Made by a program: the position numbers and the translations under genes. This document shows positions 41,618-49,817 of a stretch of 64,000 bases of DNA, piece after piece. The DNA comes from Mycobacterium sp. NS-7484 (GTDB taxonomy: Bacteria; Actinomycetota; Actinomycetes; Mycobacteriales; Mycobacteriaceae). Below the pieces are notes generated by a model. It worked only from the letters and a program-made list of their open reading frames with translations, had not been told where the DNA came from and searched no databases. How positions within the stretch are numbered: position 1 is the first letter of the stretch; every line of letters begins with the position of its first letter. The stretch covers positions 62,001 through 126,000 of the forward strand of contig NZ_MBEJ01000007.1 in assembly GCF_001953975.1 (NCBI RefSeq). Reading direction: 5' to 3'.

Positions 41618-42529
41618 TGACGACCTCAGGAAGTCGATGATCGCCGGGGCTGCCTGCACCCAGGTGTCGAACAGGCAGAACGTCTTACCGCCGCTCTGGG
41701 CGAACTTCTCGCCGGCACGTTCCCAGGCGTCCTCGGGCCACGGCGGGTCGATCAGCTTGGAGCCTTTGATCAGACAGCTCACCTCAAGCGAGGTGCGCTT
41801 GGGATGATCCCAGTCGTTCTCGCCGCCCCGGATGATCAACGTGGGAACGGTGATGTTGTCGAACATCTCGTCCGGTACGCCGGGAATCGTCTGGCCGGGC
41901 TTCGACACAAAGGCGTTGAGCCAGCGCAACATCACCTTGAGGAACTCGTCGGGGTCGAGATCGAGCAGGCGCTGGCGGTTGGTCGGGTTCTGCTCGATCC
42001 GTTCGCGCCATTCCGGCACGTTCAGCAACCCCTCGATGCCCAGACCACGCACCGCCAGGATGCTCGGCGTCACGTAATGCCCGCCCAGGACGAAGGAGCC
42101 GTACACCCCGCCGACGATGTTCCACACCACCAGCTTTCGCACGATCTCGGGATACAGCATCGTGGTCAGCATCGAATCCCGCGCTCCGCCGGAGCCACCG
42201 AGGATGTAGCACGGCCCGATATCGAGTCCGGTGATCAGCTTGTAGAGCGTCTCGGCGCGCATGTGCGATTCGCTCTGCCCGTAGAACTGGACGTCGGAGC
42301 GGCCGCAGTTGGGTCGATCCCACAGCAGCACCCGGTAGCCGCCCTCGACGAGCGCCTCGGCCAACGGTCGCAGGCCCGGGATGTCCTTGCTGAACCGGCC
42401 CCCGGGGGTGAGAGCGATGAAATCGCCTTTCTCTCCCAGGATTTCGTAGACGACATTGCCGCCGTTGATCTCCAATGTCTTTTCGCCCGGCTTGAGTTCC
42501 GGGGCGCCGAGAACCAGCTCACTAGTCAC
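41615..42529 (-). CDS. Alpha/beta hydrolase, 304 aa
   Basis: Hydrolase-fold protein with strand GDFIALTPGGRFS, the oxyanion region and nucleophile Ser113 in GGSGGARDS, and an acidic residue in RGGENDWDHPK. A catalytic His in the usual C-terminal GH position is not obvious, so activity is not certain. The GTG start at 42529 overlaps the Rieske ferredoxin stop by 4 bp; the longer frame to 42733 lies inside that gene. Last gene of the operon amidohydrolase / amidohydrolase / Rieske ferredoxin / hydrolase. Confidence 0.83.
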   Translation of the reverse strand: MTSELVLGAPELKPGEKTLEINGGNVVYEILGEKGDFIALTPGGRFSKDIPGLRPLAEALVEGGYRVLLWDRPNCGRSDVQFYGQSESHMRAETLYKLITGLDIGPCYILGGSGGARDSMLTTMLYPEIVRKLVVWNIVGGVYGSFVLGGHYVTPSILAVRGLGIEGLLNVPEWRERIEQNPTNRQRLLDLDPDEFLKVMLRWLNAFVSKPGQTIPGVPDEMFDNITVPTLIIRGGENDWDHPKRTSLEVSCLIKGSKLIDPPWPEDAWERAGEKFAQSGGKTFCLFDTWVQAAPAIIDFLRSS

Positions 42530-42918
42530 GCCATCACCAACACTTCGTTGTCCACGACCCGCACCGGGTAGGTACGGATGCTCCATTCCGGCTTCACCGC
42601 GGTGGTGCCGGTTGCCAACTCGAAACCCCATTGGTGCCAGGGGCAGTAGATGTACTCCATGTCGCGCACCATCACCGCGTCGCCCGGGACGTTCTCGTCG
42701 ACCACGGTGCGGCCCCGCGCCCGGCCCGAGCACAGTGGACCGCCTTCGTGCGGACAGTAATTGGCGATGGCATAGAACGTGCCGTTGACGTTGTAGACGC
42801 CGACGCCGTGGCGGCCGATCGGCACCAGTTTGTGTGTGCCGGGCGGGATTTCGTCGACAGTGGCGACGACGTGCTCGCGTCCCTGCGCGAGCCGGGGGCG
42901 CTTGTCCGGTTCACTCAT
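42526..42918 (-). CDS. Rieske [2Fe-2S] ferredoxin-like protein, 130 aa
   Basis: Single Rieske domain with ligands Cys55-x-His57 (YCPHEGGPLC) and Cys92-x2-His95 (YCPWHQWGF). The spacing between the two pairs is longer than in typical Rieske ferredoxins because of an insertion (about residues 64-88). It could feed the Rieske oxygenase at 13895, otherwise without a partner, or act on the products of the amidohydrolase genes with which it is co-transcribed. Overlap with the upstream gene is 1 bp (TGATG). Confidence 0.9.
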   Translation of the reverse strand: MSEPDKRPRLAQGREHVVATVDEIPPGTHKLVPIGRHGVGVYNVNGTFYAIANYCPHEGGPLCSGRARGRTVVDENVPGDAVMVRDMEYIYCPWHQWGFELATGTTAVKPEWSIRTYPVRVVDNEVLVMA

Positions 42919-44060
42919 CAGAAAACCCGTACCTGCCCCTCGAGGACCGGGACGGTCTCGGGCAGCTTGTACGTCTCGATGCCGTTGCGGAACATGATGG
43001 CCTCACGCGCATGCTCGGGGAGGTGCTTGACCAGCCAGCGCGGATCGTCGAAGGTCCAGTGCGGATAGTCGCTGGAGTACAGCAGGATCTTCTCGCACTC
43101 CATCCACTCGAAGGCCCGCGACAGCTCGGTCTTGTCCTCGGGGTAATCCAGGGGCTGGGTGGTGAACTTGATGTGGTCTTTGACGTATTCGGAGGGCTTG
43201 CGCTTGATGTCCATCCAGCTCTTGCGCGCCTCGTAGATCGCATCCATGCGCCACATCAGCGGCAGGATCCAGGTGAAGGCATGCTCGACGAACACGATGC
43301 GCAGCGTCGGGAACCGGTCGAACACCCCGTCGAAGATCAGGCTCATCACCTGGTTGGCCGCCAACAACGAATAGCTGACCATGAAATCGTGGTTGTAGCT
43401 GGGTAATCCGACCGGCGGCGTCGGCAGCGTCTCGAACTCGCCGCGCGACAGATGGCAGCTCACCGTGATGTCGTGCTTGGTGGCCGCCGCCCAGATCGGG
43501 TCGTACTTCGGATCACCCCAGGACGGGCGCGGCTCGGCTTTCATCAGAATCTGGGCCATGAAGGGGTGTTCGGCCCACTCTTCGATCTCGGCCACCGCGG
43601 TCTGCGGTTCCTCGATGGCGATGCAGATGGACCCGCGCCAGCGCTCATGCCAGTTGTTGTGCGGATCGAGCCAGTGGTTGGCCAGCCAACGGTTGACCGC
43701 GGTGCAATACGCCGCGGTGGCTTCACCGAGCCGGTGCTCGGAGTGCGTCGGCTCCAGAATGGCGATGTCGGAGCCCGCCTCCATGATGAGCTGGCGCAGC
43801 GCCATGTCGGGGTCGCTGCAGGCGAACTCACCGTCCGGGGGGAACGCGTCGACCCGCATGGCGTAGGCATGCGCGTAATCAGGTGCGTCGTAATAGATCT
43901 GCTCGCCGACCTTGTGGCTCAGGAAGTACTTGCTGCGCCATGGTTCGGGGATGTAGTCGAGTAGTTCACCGCGGCGTGGCATCGGGTGCACGTCGGAATC
44001 GACGCACCGGATCGCAATCCGTTCTTGTGCCGGTACCCGCGGGTTCGTCGTCACGGACAT
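42918..44060 (-). CDS. Amidohydrolase-fold metal-dependent hydrolase/decarboxylase (PF04909 type)
   Basis: A 380-residue protein with the expected metal-site residues: Asp23-x-His25 (VDSDVHP), His in VSCHLSRGE and Asp in SSDYPHW. The family holds ACMSD-like decarboxylases and hydrolases. It lies 15 bp downstream of a paralogue that lacks two of these residues (44076), suggesting a catalytic/non-catalytic pair. Similar in length and motif spacing to that gene, less so to 16035. Confidence 0.87.
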   Translation of the reverse strand: MSVTTNPRVPAQERIAIRCVDSDVHPMPRRGELLDYIPEPWRSKYFLSHKVGEQIYYDAPDYAHAYAMRVDAFPPDGEFACSDPDMALRQLIMEAGSDIAILEPTHSEHRLGEATAAYCTAVNRWLANHWLDPHNNWHERWRGSICIAIEEPQTAVAEIEEWAEHPFMAQILMKAEPRPSWGDPKYDPIWAAATKHDITVSCHLSRGEFETLPTPPVGLPSYNHDFMVSYSLLAANQVMSLIFDGVFDRFPTLRIVFVEHAFTWILPLMWRMDAIYEARKSWMDIKRKPSEYVKDHIKFTTQPLDYPEDKTELSRAFEWMECEKILLYSSDYPHWTFDDPRWLVKHLPEHAREAIMFRNGIETYKLPETVPVLEGQVRVF

Positions 44061-44075
44061 GGTTACCTCCCTCGG

Positions 44076-45194
44076 TCAGGCGTTACTTGCCGCAACGGCG
44101 TCGGTCGTCAGCGCGCTTTCCAAGCCGTACAGCTCGGCGGCGTTGCGCCACAACAACTTTTCGCGTTGCTCGGCGCTCAACGCGCTGGGGATGGTCGGCT
44201 CGTTCAGTTGCCAGTGCGGGTAGCTGGAGCCGAACATCACCATGTCCTCCTTGCCGGTGAAACTCAGCCACTCCCCGGCGAAGTCGACGTCACCGGGACC
44301 GTCGAGCGCGCCTTGGACGAAGTAGACATGGCCGGGAAGATAATCGCTGGGCATCTTGGGCGCCCACGGCGTCTGCTCCAGATGCGGACGTCCGAAGCAG
44401 TCCATCCGCCACATGAACGGGGTCAACAGGTCCGCAGCCCCGTCGGCCCAGACGAATTTCAGCTCGGGGGTCCGCTCGAACACGCCCTCGGCGATCATGT
44501 TCATCAGGTGATAGATGTAGTTGAGCGCCATGAAGCCCAGGTACTGCTCATAGGTTCGGGTCTTGCCGGACGGGGTCGGCGCGAACTGGATTCCGGCACC
44601 GCCTTCGATGTGGACGGCCACGGGCAGCCCCGCCGCGGCGGCCGCCTCCCACAACGGCCAGAACTGTGGCTTTCCATAGAGTTCGCGCGACTGCATCGGG
44701 ATGCCGATCTGCACCACCCGCGGATGGTCCTTGTACTTGTCGATTTCGCGCAGGGCACCGGCGATGTCGTCGGGATTGACCCGGATGGTGCCTCGGAAGC
44801 GGTCGCCGTAGGTCTCGTGTTCGAGCCAGCGCTGCACCATCATCGCGTTGTGCGCCGCGGCCAGCGCGGTGCCGAGGTGACGGTCGGGCATGATGCCGCG
44901 CGTCATCGGGTGCAGGATCGCGAGGTCGACACCGCGGTCGACGAACAGATGCTGTGCGGCGATGTCCGGATCCGAGCCGGGATACTGACGGTCAGGTCCC
45001 TTGGTGCCCTTGGCGTATTCGCCACCCGGTGCGCCGTACCAGTTCATCTCGTAGTCGGGAAAGCCGCGGCTGGCGAACGGCTCTTTGAGGAAGTTCTGCC
45101 GTAGGTCTTTGTTCGATCCGAAGAAGATGTGCACGCTCGCGTCGATCAGCGGCGTTTGCGTCCCGTCGGGTTGGGCCGGGTCTTTCAAAGCCAA
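44076..45194 (-). CDS. Amidohydrolase-fold paralogue with both metal-site Asp residues replaced by Ser
   Basis: About 372 residues of the same PF04909 fold (VAVHIEGGAG, LKFVWADGAADLL). The first motif reads DASVH, so the metal Asp of D-x-H is Ser20 in my numbering. The last motif reads GSSYPHW, where the active paralogue has SSDYPHW. The protein is otherwise well preserved, not a decayed gene. Start: TTG at 45194 with GGAGGA 4 bp upstream; GTG codons at 45224, 45260 and 45320 are in frame, but the last would make the GAGAA operator at 45291-45305 coding. Confidence 0.8.
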   Translation of the reverse strand: MALKDPAQPDGTQTPLIDASVHIFFGSNKDLRQNFLKEPFASRGFPDYEMNWYGAPGGEYAKGTKGPDRQYPGSDPDIAAQHLFVDRGVDLAILHPMTRGIMPDRHLGTALAAAHNAMMVQRWLEHETYGDRFRGTIRVNPDDIAGALREIDKYKDHPRVVQIGIPMQSRELYGKPQFWPLWEAAAAAGLPVAVHIEGGAGIQFAPTPSGKTRTYEQYLGFMALNYIYHLMNMIAEGVFERTPELKFVWADGAADLLTPFMWRMDCFGRPHLEQTPWAPKMPSDYLPGHVYFVQGALDGPGDVDFAGEWLSFTGKEDMVMFGSSYPHWQLNEPTIPSALSAEQREKLLWRNAAELYGLESALTTDAVAASNA

Positions 45195-45290
45195 AACTTC
45201 CTCCGATGTTCGTCCGGAACGCACGGTCGGTGGCGACGGGCGCGTGCCGCCGGACCTCACCGCCAGTCTAGATCCATATTCTTCGATATC

Positions 45291-45429
45291 AAGAACATTG
45301 TTCTCGGACAACTTAAGCACTTCGCTGCAGGTCGGCGGCGGTGCTGGTCGGATGCCCAGCGCCGGATTTGGGAGAACCGATACTTGCCTGGGGAGAACGA
45401 CGAGACCCAGGAGGAGAATGCTATTCTCC
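45291..45429. promoter_or_regulatory. Divergent promoter with phased GAGAA elements
   Basis: The gap between the minus amidohydrolase operon and the plus acyl-CoA dehydrogenase pair holds AAGAACATTGTTCTC at 45291-45305 (one mismatch) and the perfect GAGAATGCTATTCTC at 45415-45429, extended to a 17-bp palindrome. Two further GAGAA half-sites start at 45373 and 45394, exactly 42 and 21 bp before the perfect site, that is on one face of the helix. The perfect site ends 33 bp before the GTG at 45463. Confidence 0.65.
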
Positions 45430-45462
45430 TTTCGAATCTGACAGTGCGGCAGGAGGCGGCGG

Positions 45463-46467
45463 GTGCTTCTCGAATTCGATGCCGATCAGCGGTTGTGGCA
45501 GGAAACCGTGCGCGATGCGGTGACCAAGCAGTGCCCGGCCACGCTGGTCCGCGAGGTGGCCGAGCAGGGTGTCGACCCGACACCGCTGTGGCAGAGCTAT
45601 ATCGACCAGGGCTGGACCGAGCTCACCGACTCGGAGAACGCCGTCGAACTGGCCATCGTGCTGGAAGAACTCGGCCGGGCCACCGATCTGACGCCGTATC
45701 TGGCCACGATGACGCAGTACGCGCCGCTGGCCGGGGAACGCTTCGACGCCGGCACGGCCGGCACCGCGGTGTACAGCGGAGTGACGGCCAACCGGGATAC
45801 CACCGGATGGGTGCTGACCGGCACCGCCCACCACGTGCTCGACGGTGACCGGGCCGAGAACCTGGCCGTGGTGACCGATGCCGGGGTCTTCCTGGTCGAC
45901 GCGGCCAAGGCGGTCGCCCGTCGCACCGCGGTCTTCGACCCGGTGCTGCATGTGGCCGAGGTGACCTTCGACGGTGTGCACGTCGAGGACACCGCCCGCG
46001 TGCACGTCGACCTCGAGAAGGCGCGCCATCTGGCCTTGACCGGGATGGCGATCACCATGGTCGGCGCCTGCCAGCGGGTGCTCGACCTCGCTCTCGAGCA
46101 TGTCAAGCAGCGTCAGCAGTTCGGTGTGGCGATCGGGTCGTTCCAGGCCGTGCAGCACAAGGCCGTGGACATGCACGTCGCGATCGAACGGGCACGGGCA
46201 CTTTCGTACTTCGCGGCCCTGACCATCGCCGCCGACGATCCGCGGCGGCGGCTGGCGTCGGCCATGGCCAAGGCGTCGGCCGGGGAATGCCAGGCGGTCG
46301 TCTTCCGTCACGGCCTGCAGCTGTTCGGTGCGATGGGCTTCACCTGGGAGAACGACGTGCAATTCGCGCTGAAGCGGGCCAAGTCGGGGGAGCTGCTGCT
46401 GGGCGGCGCCGCCGAACACCGCGCGCAGATCGCCGCCGAGTACCGCACGAATTACAGGGGACTGTGA
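45463..46467 (+). CDS. Acyl-CoA dehydrogenase-like subunit, 334 aa
   Basis: Shorter than the family norm: the N-terminal helices and barrel are abridged (no EYGG-type or TEPGxGSD motif), while the C-terminal domain is complete (EHVKQRQQFGVAIGSFQAVQHKAVDM, GLQLFGAMGFTWENDVQ). Paired with the full-length dehydrogenase 1 bp downstream, it likely forms a heteromer of the FadE28/FadE29 kind known from cholesterol side-chain oxidation. GTG start with GGAGG 3 bp upstream. Confidence 0.87.
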   Translation: MLLEFDADQRLWQETVRDAVTKQCPATLVREVAEQGVDPTPLWQSYIDQGWTELTDSENAVELAIVLEELGRATDLTPYLATMTQYAPLAGERFDAGTAGTAVYSGVTANRDTTGWVLTGTAHHVLDGDRAENLAVVTDAGVFLVDAAKAVARRTAVFDPVLHVAEVTFDGVHVEDTARVHVDLEKARHLALTGMAITMVGACQRVLDLALEHVKQRQQFGVAIGSFQAVQHKAVDMHVAIERARALSYFAALTIAADDPRRRLASAMAKASAGECQAVVFRHGLQLFGAMGFTWENDVQFALKRAKSGELLLGGAAEHRAQIAAEYRTNYRGL

Positions 46468-46468
46468 C

Positions 46469-47644
46469 ATGCAGCTGACATACGACTCCGACGTCGAGGA
46501 GTTCCGCGCCGAGTTCTCCGCATTCCTCGACGCCAACCTTCCGTCGGAAGCCCAGACGCTGGAGCGGCCCACCTCCGTGTCGCACATGCCGCAATGGGCG
46601 CGCGACTGGCAGCGGCTGTTGTTCGACAACGGGTGGCTGCTGCCCGCGCAACCGCCCGAGTTCGGTGGCCGCAACGCCACCGTCGTGCAGACCTTCGTGC
46701 ACCTTGACGAGCTGTGCCGGCGCCGGATCTACCACAGCTTCAATCCCCAGGGCGTCAATATCATTGCGGCCTCACTGTTGACGTTCGGCTCCGAGGAGCA
46801 GAAGCAACGCTGGGCGGTTCCGGTACTGCGCGGTGAGAAGACCGCCTCGCTGGGGATGAGCGAGCCCAGCGCCGGCTCCGACCTCGCCTCGCTGCGCACC
46901 CGCGCGGTGCGGGACGGCGACGAGTTCGTGGTCAACGGCCAGAAAGTGTGGACCTCGGGCGCCCACGACGCCGATTGGTTGCTGACCTTCGTGCGTACCG
47001 ATCCAGATGCGCCAAAGCACAAGGGAATCAGCGTGCTGATCATCCCGACCGACACCCCCGGCGTGGTGTGCCGGCCGTTCGCGGACATGACCGGCGAGGA
47101 GAACCTCGACTTCAACGAGGTCTTCTTCACCGACGCCCGGGTGCCGGCCGAGAACCTGGTCGGCCCGCTCAACGGCGGTTGGGGCGTGGCCAACGGGTCA
47201 CTCGGGCACGAGCGCACGATGATGTGGCTCGGGTTCGCCGACCGCATCGACAACATGTTGGCCGATTTCCACCCGAAGACCGAGTTGGAACGCGACCAGT
47301 ACGCGACCACGATCATGGACTATCAGGCCTTGCGCGCCATGGGATCTGCAGCGCTGGCGAAGGCGTCCCGCGGCGAGGCGGACACCGCCTCGGTATCGGT
47401 GCTGAAGCTGTTCGGTTCCGAAGCCGAGCGCAACGCGTTCGAGAACGCACTGACCGCCGCCGGGCCGGACGGGTTGATCCACCCGTCCACCAGTGGGCCG
47501 TACGAACACATGAACCTCGACCACTACTTCGCCAGCTGGTTCGAGCGGTACGCCCGCAGCTTCGGCGGCACGATCGCCGGTGGCACCTCGGAGATTCAGC
47601 GCAACATCATCGCCACCCAGGTGCTGGGCCTGCCCCGGCGCTGA
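46469..47644 (+). CDS. Acyl-CoA dehydrogenase (FadE type), 391 aa
   Basis: Full-length partner of the preceding subunit: PEFGGRNATVVQ, GMSEPSAGSDLASLRTRA, NGQKVWTSGAHDADW and the C-terminal GGTIAGGTSEIQRNI. It should oxidise an acyl-CoA with a bulky group, judging from characterised heteromeric homologues (inference). Followed by a perfect 26-bp hairpin terminator. Confidence 0.9.
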   Translation: MQLTYDSDVEEFRAEFSAFLDANLPSEAQTLERPTSVSHMPQWARDWQRLLFDNGWLLPAQPPEFGGRNATVVQTFVHLDELCRRRIYHSFNPQGVNIIAASLLTFGSEEQKQRWAVPVLRGEKTASLGMSEPSAGSDLASLRTRAVRDGDEFVVNGQKVWTSGAHDADWLLTFVRTDPDAPKHKGISVLIIPTDTPGVVCRPFADMTGEENLDFNEVFFTDARVPAENLVGPLNGGWGVANGSLGHERTMMWLGFADRIDNMLADFHPKTELERDQYATTIMDYQALRAMGSAALAKASRGEADTASVSVLKLFGSEAERNAFENALTAAGPDGLIHPSTSGPYEHMNLDHYFASWFERYARSFGGTIAGGTSEIQRNIIATQVLGLPRR

Positions 47645-47655
47645 CCTTTCCTGCG

Positions 47656-47713
47656 CGAGCAGACGTAAACCCCCCTATTTCCGGCCTGAAATAGGGGGGT
47701 TTACGTCTGCTCG
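47656..47713. terminator. Perfect 26-bp hairpin of the GCGAGCAGAC family
   Basis: Arms 47656-47681 and 47688-47713 match perfectly over 26 bp around a 6-nt loop. Outer ends CGAGCAGACGTAAACCC are nearly those of the hairpin at 9877-9934. It separates the dehydrogenase pair from the LLM gene in the same direction, so it is a likely terminator. Confidence 0.75.
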
Positions 47714-47731
47714 GCGAAGAAATGACGGCGG

Positions 47732-47746
47732 AACAAACGTTAGGTT
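47732..47746 (+). promoter_or_regulatory. AACAAA-type operator upstream of LLM gene
   Basis: AACAAACGTTAGGTT, 11 bp before the GTG at 47758. It differs by two central bases from the site at 55031-55045 (AACAAATATTAGGTT), and related sites lie at 51187, 52253 and 54087. Candidate operator for the double-TetR protein. Confidence 0.55.
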
Positions 47747-47757
47747 AGAGTCGGCGG

Positions 47758-48720
47758 GTGTTCACCATGCGCTTCGACCTGCGGGCGCCGCATACCCCGA
47801 CCGCCGACCTCTACCGGGCCGCGATCGACATGTGCGCATGGGCCGAGACGCGGGGTGCGGTGATGGCGGTCTTGTCCGAGCACCACGGCACGGCCGACGG
47901 GCATCTCGCCGCGCCCCACCTCCTCGCCGCGGCGATCGCCGCCCGCACTGAGCAGCTCGCGATTCTCCTTGCCGCAGTGCCGATCACGTTCTGGGATCCG
48001 GTCCGGCTGGCCGAGGAGATCTGCGCCCTGGACATCATCAGCCGGGGCCGGGTCTGGTTTGCGTTCGGGATCGGACACCGCGCCGAGGAGTATGAACACT
48101 TCGGCGTGGACATGAGCACCCGCGGCAAGTTGGCCGACGAGCGGCTGGCGCTGGTGCTACGTCTGCTCACCGGGCAGACCGTCGAACACGAGGGACGCCG
48201 GATCACGGTGACACCCGGATGTCTGACGCCCGCGGGTCCCACCATGCTCGTCGCGGGTGGCACTCGGGCCGCGGCGCGCCGGGCCGCACGGCATGGACTC
48301 GGCTTCATCTCGCAGGTCGCTGCGCCCGAACTCAAGGATTTTTACGACGCGGAATGTCGCGCGAACGGACACGAACCAGGACTGGTCCAGTTTCCCGCGA
48401 CGAACACCCCGACCGCGGTGTTCGTCGCAGACGATGTCGACCGGGCATGGGATGAGCTGGGCCCCTTCATTCTTCATGACGCGATCACGGCAGCCGCTTA
48501 CCGGCACGGGGACGATTCGGTCGCGAGTATCTCGCGTGCCGACACCGTCGCAACGCTGCGGCAGGCCGACGGACCGTATCGGATCCTGACGGCCGACGAG
48601 GCGGTCGGCTTTGTTCGCGAGGGCAGACCTTTGCCGTTGTTACCGCTGTGCGGCGGGCTGCCGCCCGACATGGCCTGGCCCTATCTGGAACGGGCCGTCA
48701 CCGCGACGGCACAAACGTAA
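47758..48720 (+). CDS. Luciferase-like (LLM class) oxidoreductase
   Basis: A 320-residue LLM protein: FDLRAPHTPTADLYRAAIDMCAWAE, AVLSEHHG (common in flavin/F420 LLM enzymes), ILLAAVPITFWDPVRLAEE, SRGRVWFAFGIGHR and MLVAGGTRAAARRAARHG. It may be an F420-dependent dehydrogenase or flavin monooxygenase. Start is GTG at 47758 or ATG at 47767; neither has a Shine-Dalgarno and the operator ends at 47746, so the mRNA may be leaderless. Confidence 0.85.
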   Translation: MFTMRFDLRAPHTPTADLYRAAIDMCAWAETRGAVMAVLSEHHGTADGHLAAPHLLAAAIAARTEQLAILLAAVPITFWDPVRLAEEICALDIISRGRVWFAFGIGHRAEEYEHFGVDMSTRGKLADERLALVLRLLTGQTVEHEGRRITVTPGCLTPAGPTMLVAGGTRAAARRAARHGLGFISQVAAPELKDFYDAECRANGHEPGLVQFPATNTPTAVFVADDVDRAWDELGPFILHDAITAAAYRHGDDSVASISRADTVATLRQADGPYRILTADEAVGFVREGRPLPLLPLCGGLPPDMAWPYLERAVTATAQT

Positions 48721-48736
48721 ACGCGAGGAGCCGAAC

Positions 48737-49810
48737 ATGAATCGACCGTTGCGCATCGTCGTGTGGGCGACCGGGGGCGTCGGGTCCATCGCGGTCGACG
48801 CGATCGCCGGACGACCCGATCTCGAACTGGTCGGCGTCTGGGTGCACTCGGCGGCGAAGGTCGGTCAGGATGCCGGCGTCCTGGCCGGGCGTGATCCACT
48901 CGGTGTGACGGCCACGGATGATGCCGAGGCGCTGATCGCCCTGCGGCCCGACTGCGTGGTCTACACCGCCAGCGGGCCGGACCGAGATGCCGCCGCGGTT
49001 CCCGACTACCTGCGGTTGTTGGCAGCCGGAATCAACGTGGTCTCAACGACATCGACCAGTCTGATCTATCCGCCGGCGTATTACTCGGCCGCCTGGCGTG
49101 ACGAGTTGGAGGAGGCGGCCAAGACGGGCAACTGTTCGTTCTACGCCTCGGGTGTGTTTCCCGGCTTCGGTTCCGACGCATTGGCCCTGATGCTGGCCAC
49201 CCAATCGAAGAAGATCGACCGCCTCACGGTCACCGAGGTTTCCCTCAACGATCACTACCCGGTGGCCGACGTGATGATGGACGGTATGGGTTTTGGTCGT
49301 CCGCTGGACTTCGAACCGATGCTCAAGACCCCGGGGTTCATCGAGATGGCTTGGCAGGCGCCGCTATACCTGATGGCCGAGGCCATGGGCGCCGAGTTGT
49401 CCGAGGTCCGCGGCACACTCGACCGGCAGCTCACCGACCACGACATCGAGGTGGCGTTCGGCACCATCGAGGCGGGGACCTGCGGGGCGGTGCGCACTCG
49501 CGCGGCCGGGGTGGTGAACGGACGCGAGGCCATCGTGATCGAGCACATCATCCGGATGTCCCGCGACGTCGCACCCGATTGGCCCGCATCGGAGTTCGAC
49601 GCCACCTACCGGGTGGACATCGAAGGCGAACCCGACATCCATTGCGCGATGAAGCTCGGCGCCGACGAAGGGCATGGTGCCGGCCGGGCGGCGATGGCGG
49701 CCACCGCGATGCGGGTGGTCAACGCCATCCCCTATGTCGTCGATGCGCCGACCGGTCTGCTGAGCTCGCTCGATATCCCGAATACGTTGCCGCGGTATGC
49801 TTTCGACTAG
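48737..49810 (+). CDS. DapB-like NAD(P)-dependent dehydrogenase
   Basis: A 357-residue protein with an N-terminal Rossmann domain (IVVWATGGVGSIAVDAI) and the DapB/2,4-diaminopentanoate dehydrogenase-like pattern: VWVHSAAKVGQDAG, DCVVYTAS and GINVVSTTSTSLIYP. Mycobacterial members are commonly found in steroid- and lipid-catabolic clusters but lack a defined reaction. GCGAGGAG lies 8 bp before the ATG. Co-transcribed with the LLM enzyme (16 bp gap), so the two may perform consecutive redox steps. Confidence 0.87.
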   Translation: MNRPLRIVVWATGGVGSIAVDAIAGRPDLELVGVWVHSAAKVGQDAGVLAGRDPLGVTATDDAEALIALRPDCVVYTASGPDRDAAAVPDYLRLLAAGINVVSTTSTSLIYPPAYYSAAWRDELEEAAKTGNCSFYASGVFPGFGSDALALMLATQSKKIDRLTVTEVSLNDHYPVADVMMDGMGFGRPLDFEPMLKTPGFIEMAWQAPLYLMAEAMGAELSEVRGTLDRQLTDHDIEVAFGTIEAGTCGAVRTRAAGVVNGREAIVIEHIIRMSRDVAPDWPASEFDATYRVDIEGEPDIHCAMKLGADEGHGAGRAAMAATAMRVVNAIPYVVDAPTGLLSSLDIPNTLPRYAFD

Positions 49811-49817
49811 TCGGCAG

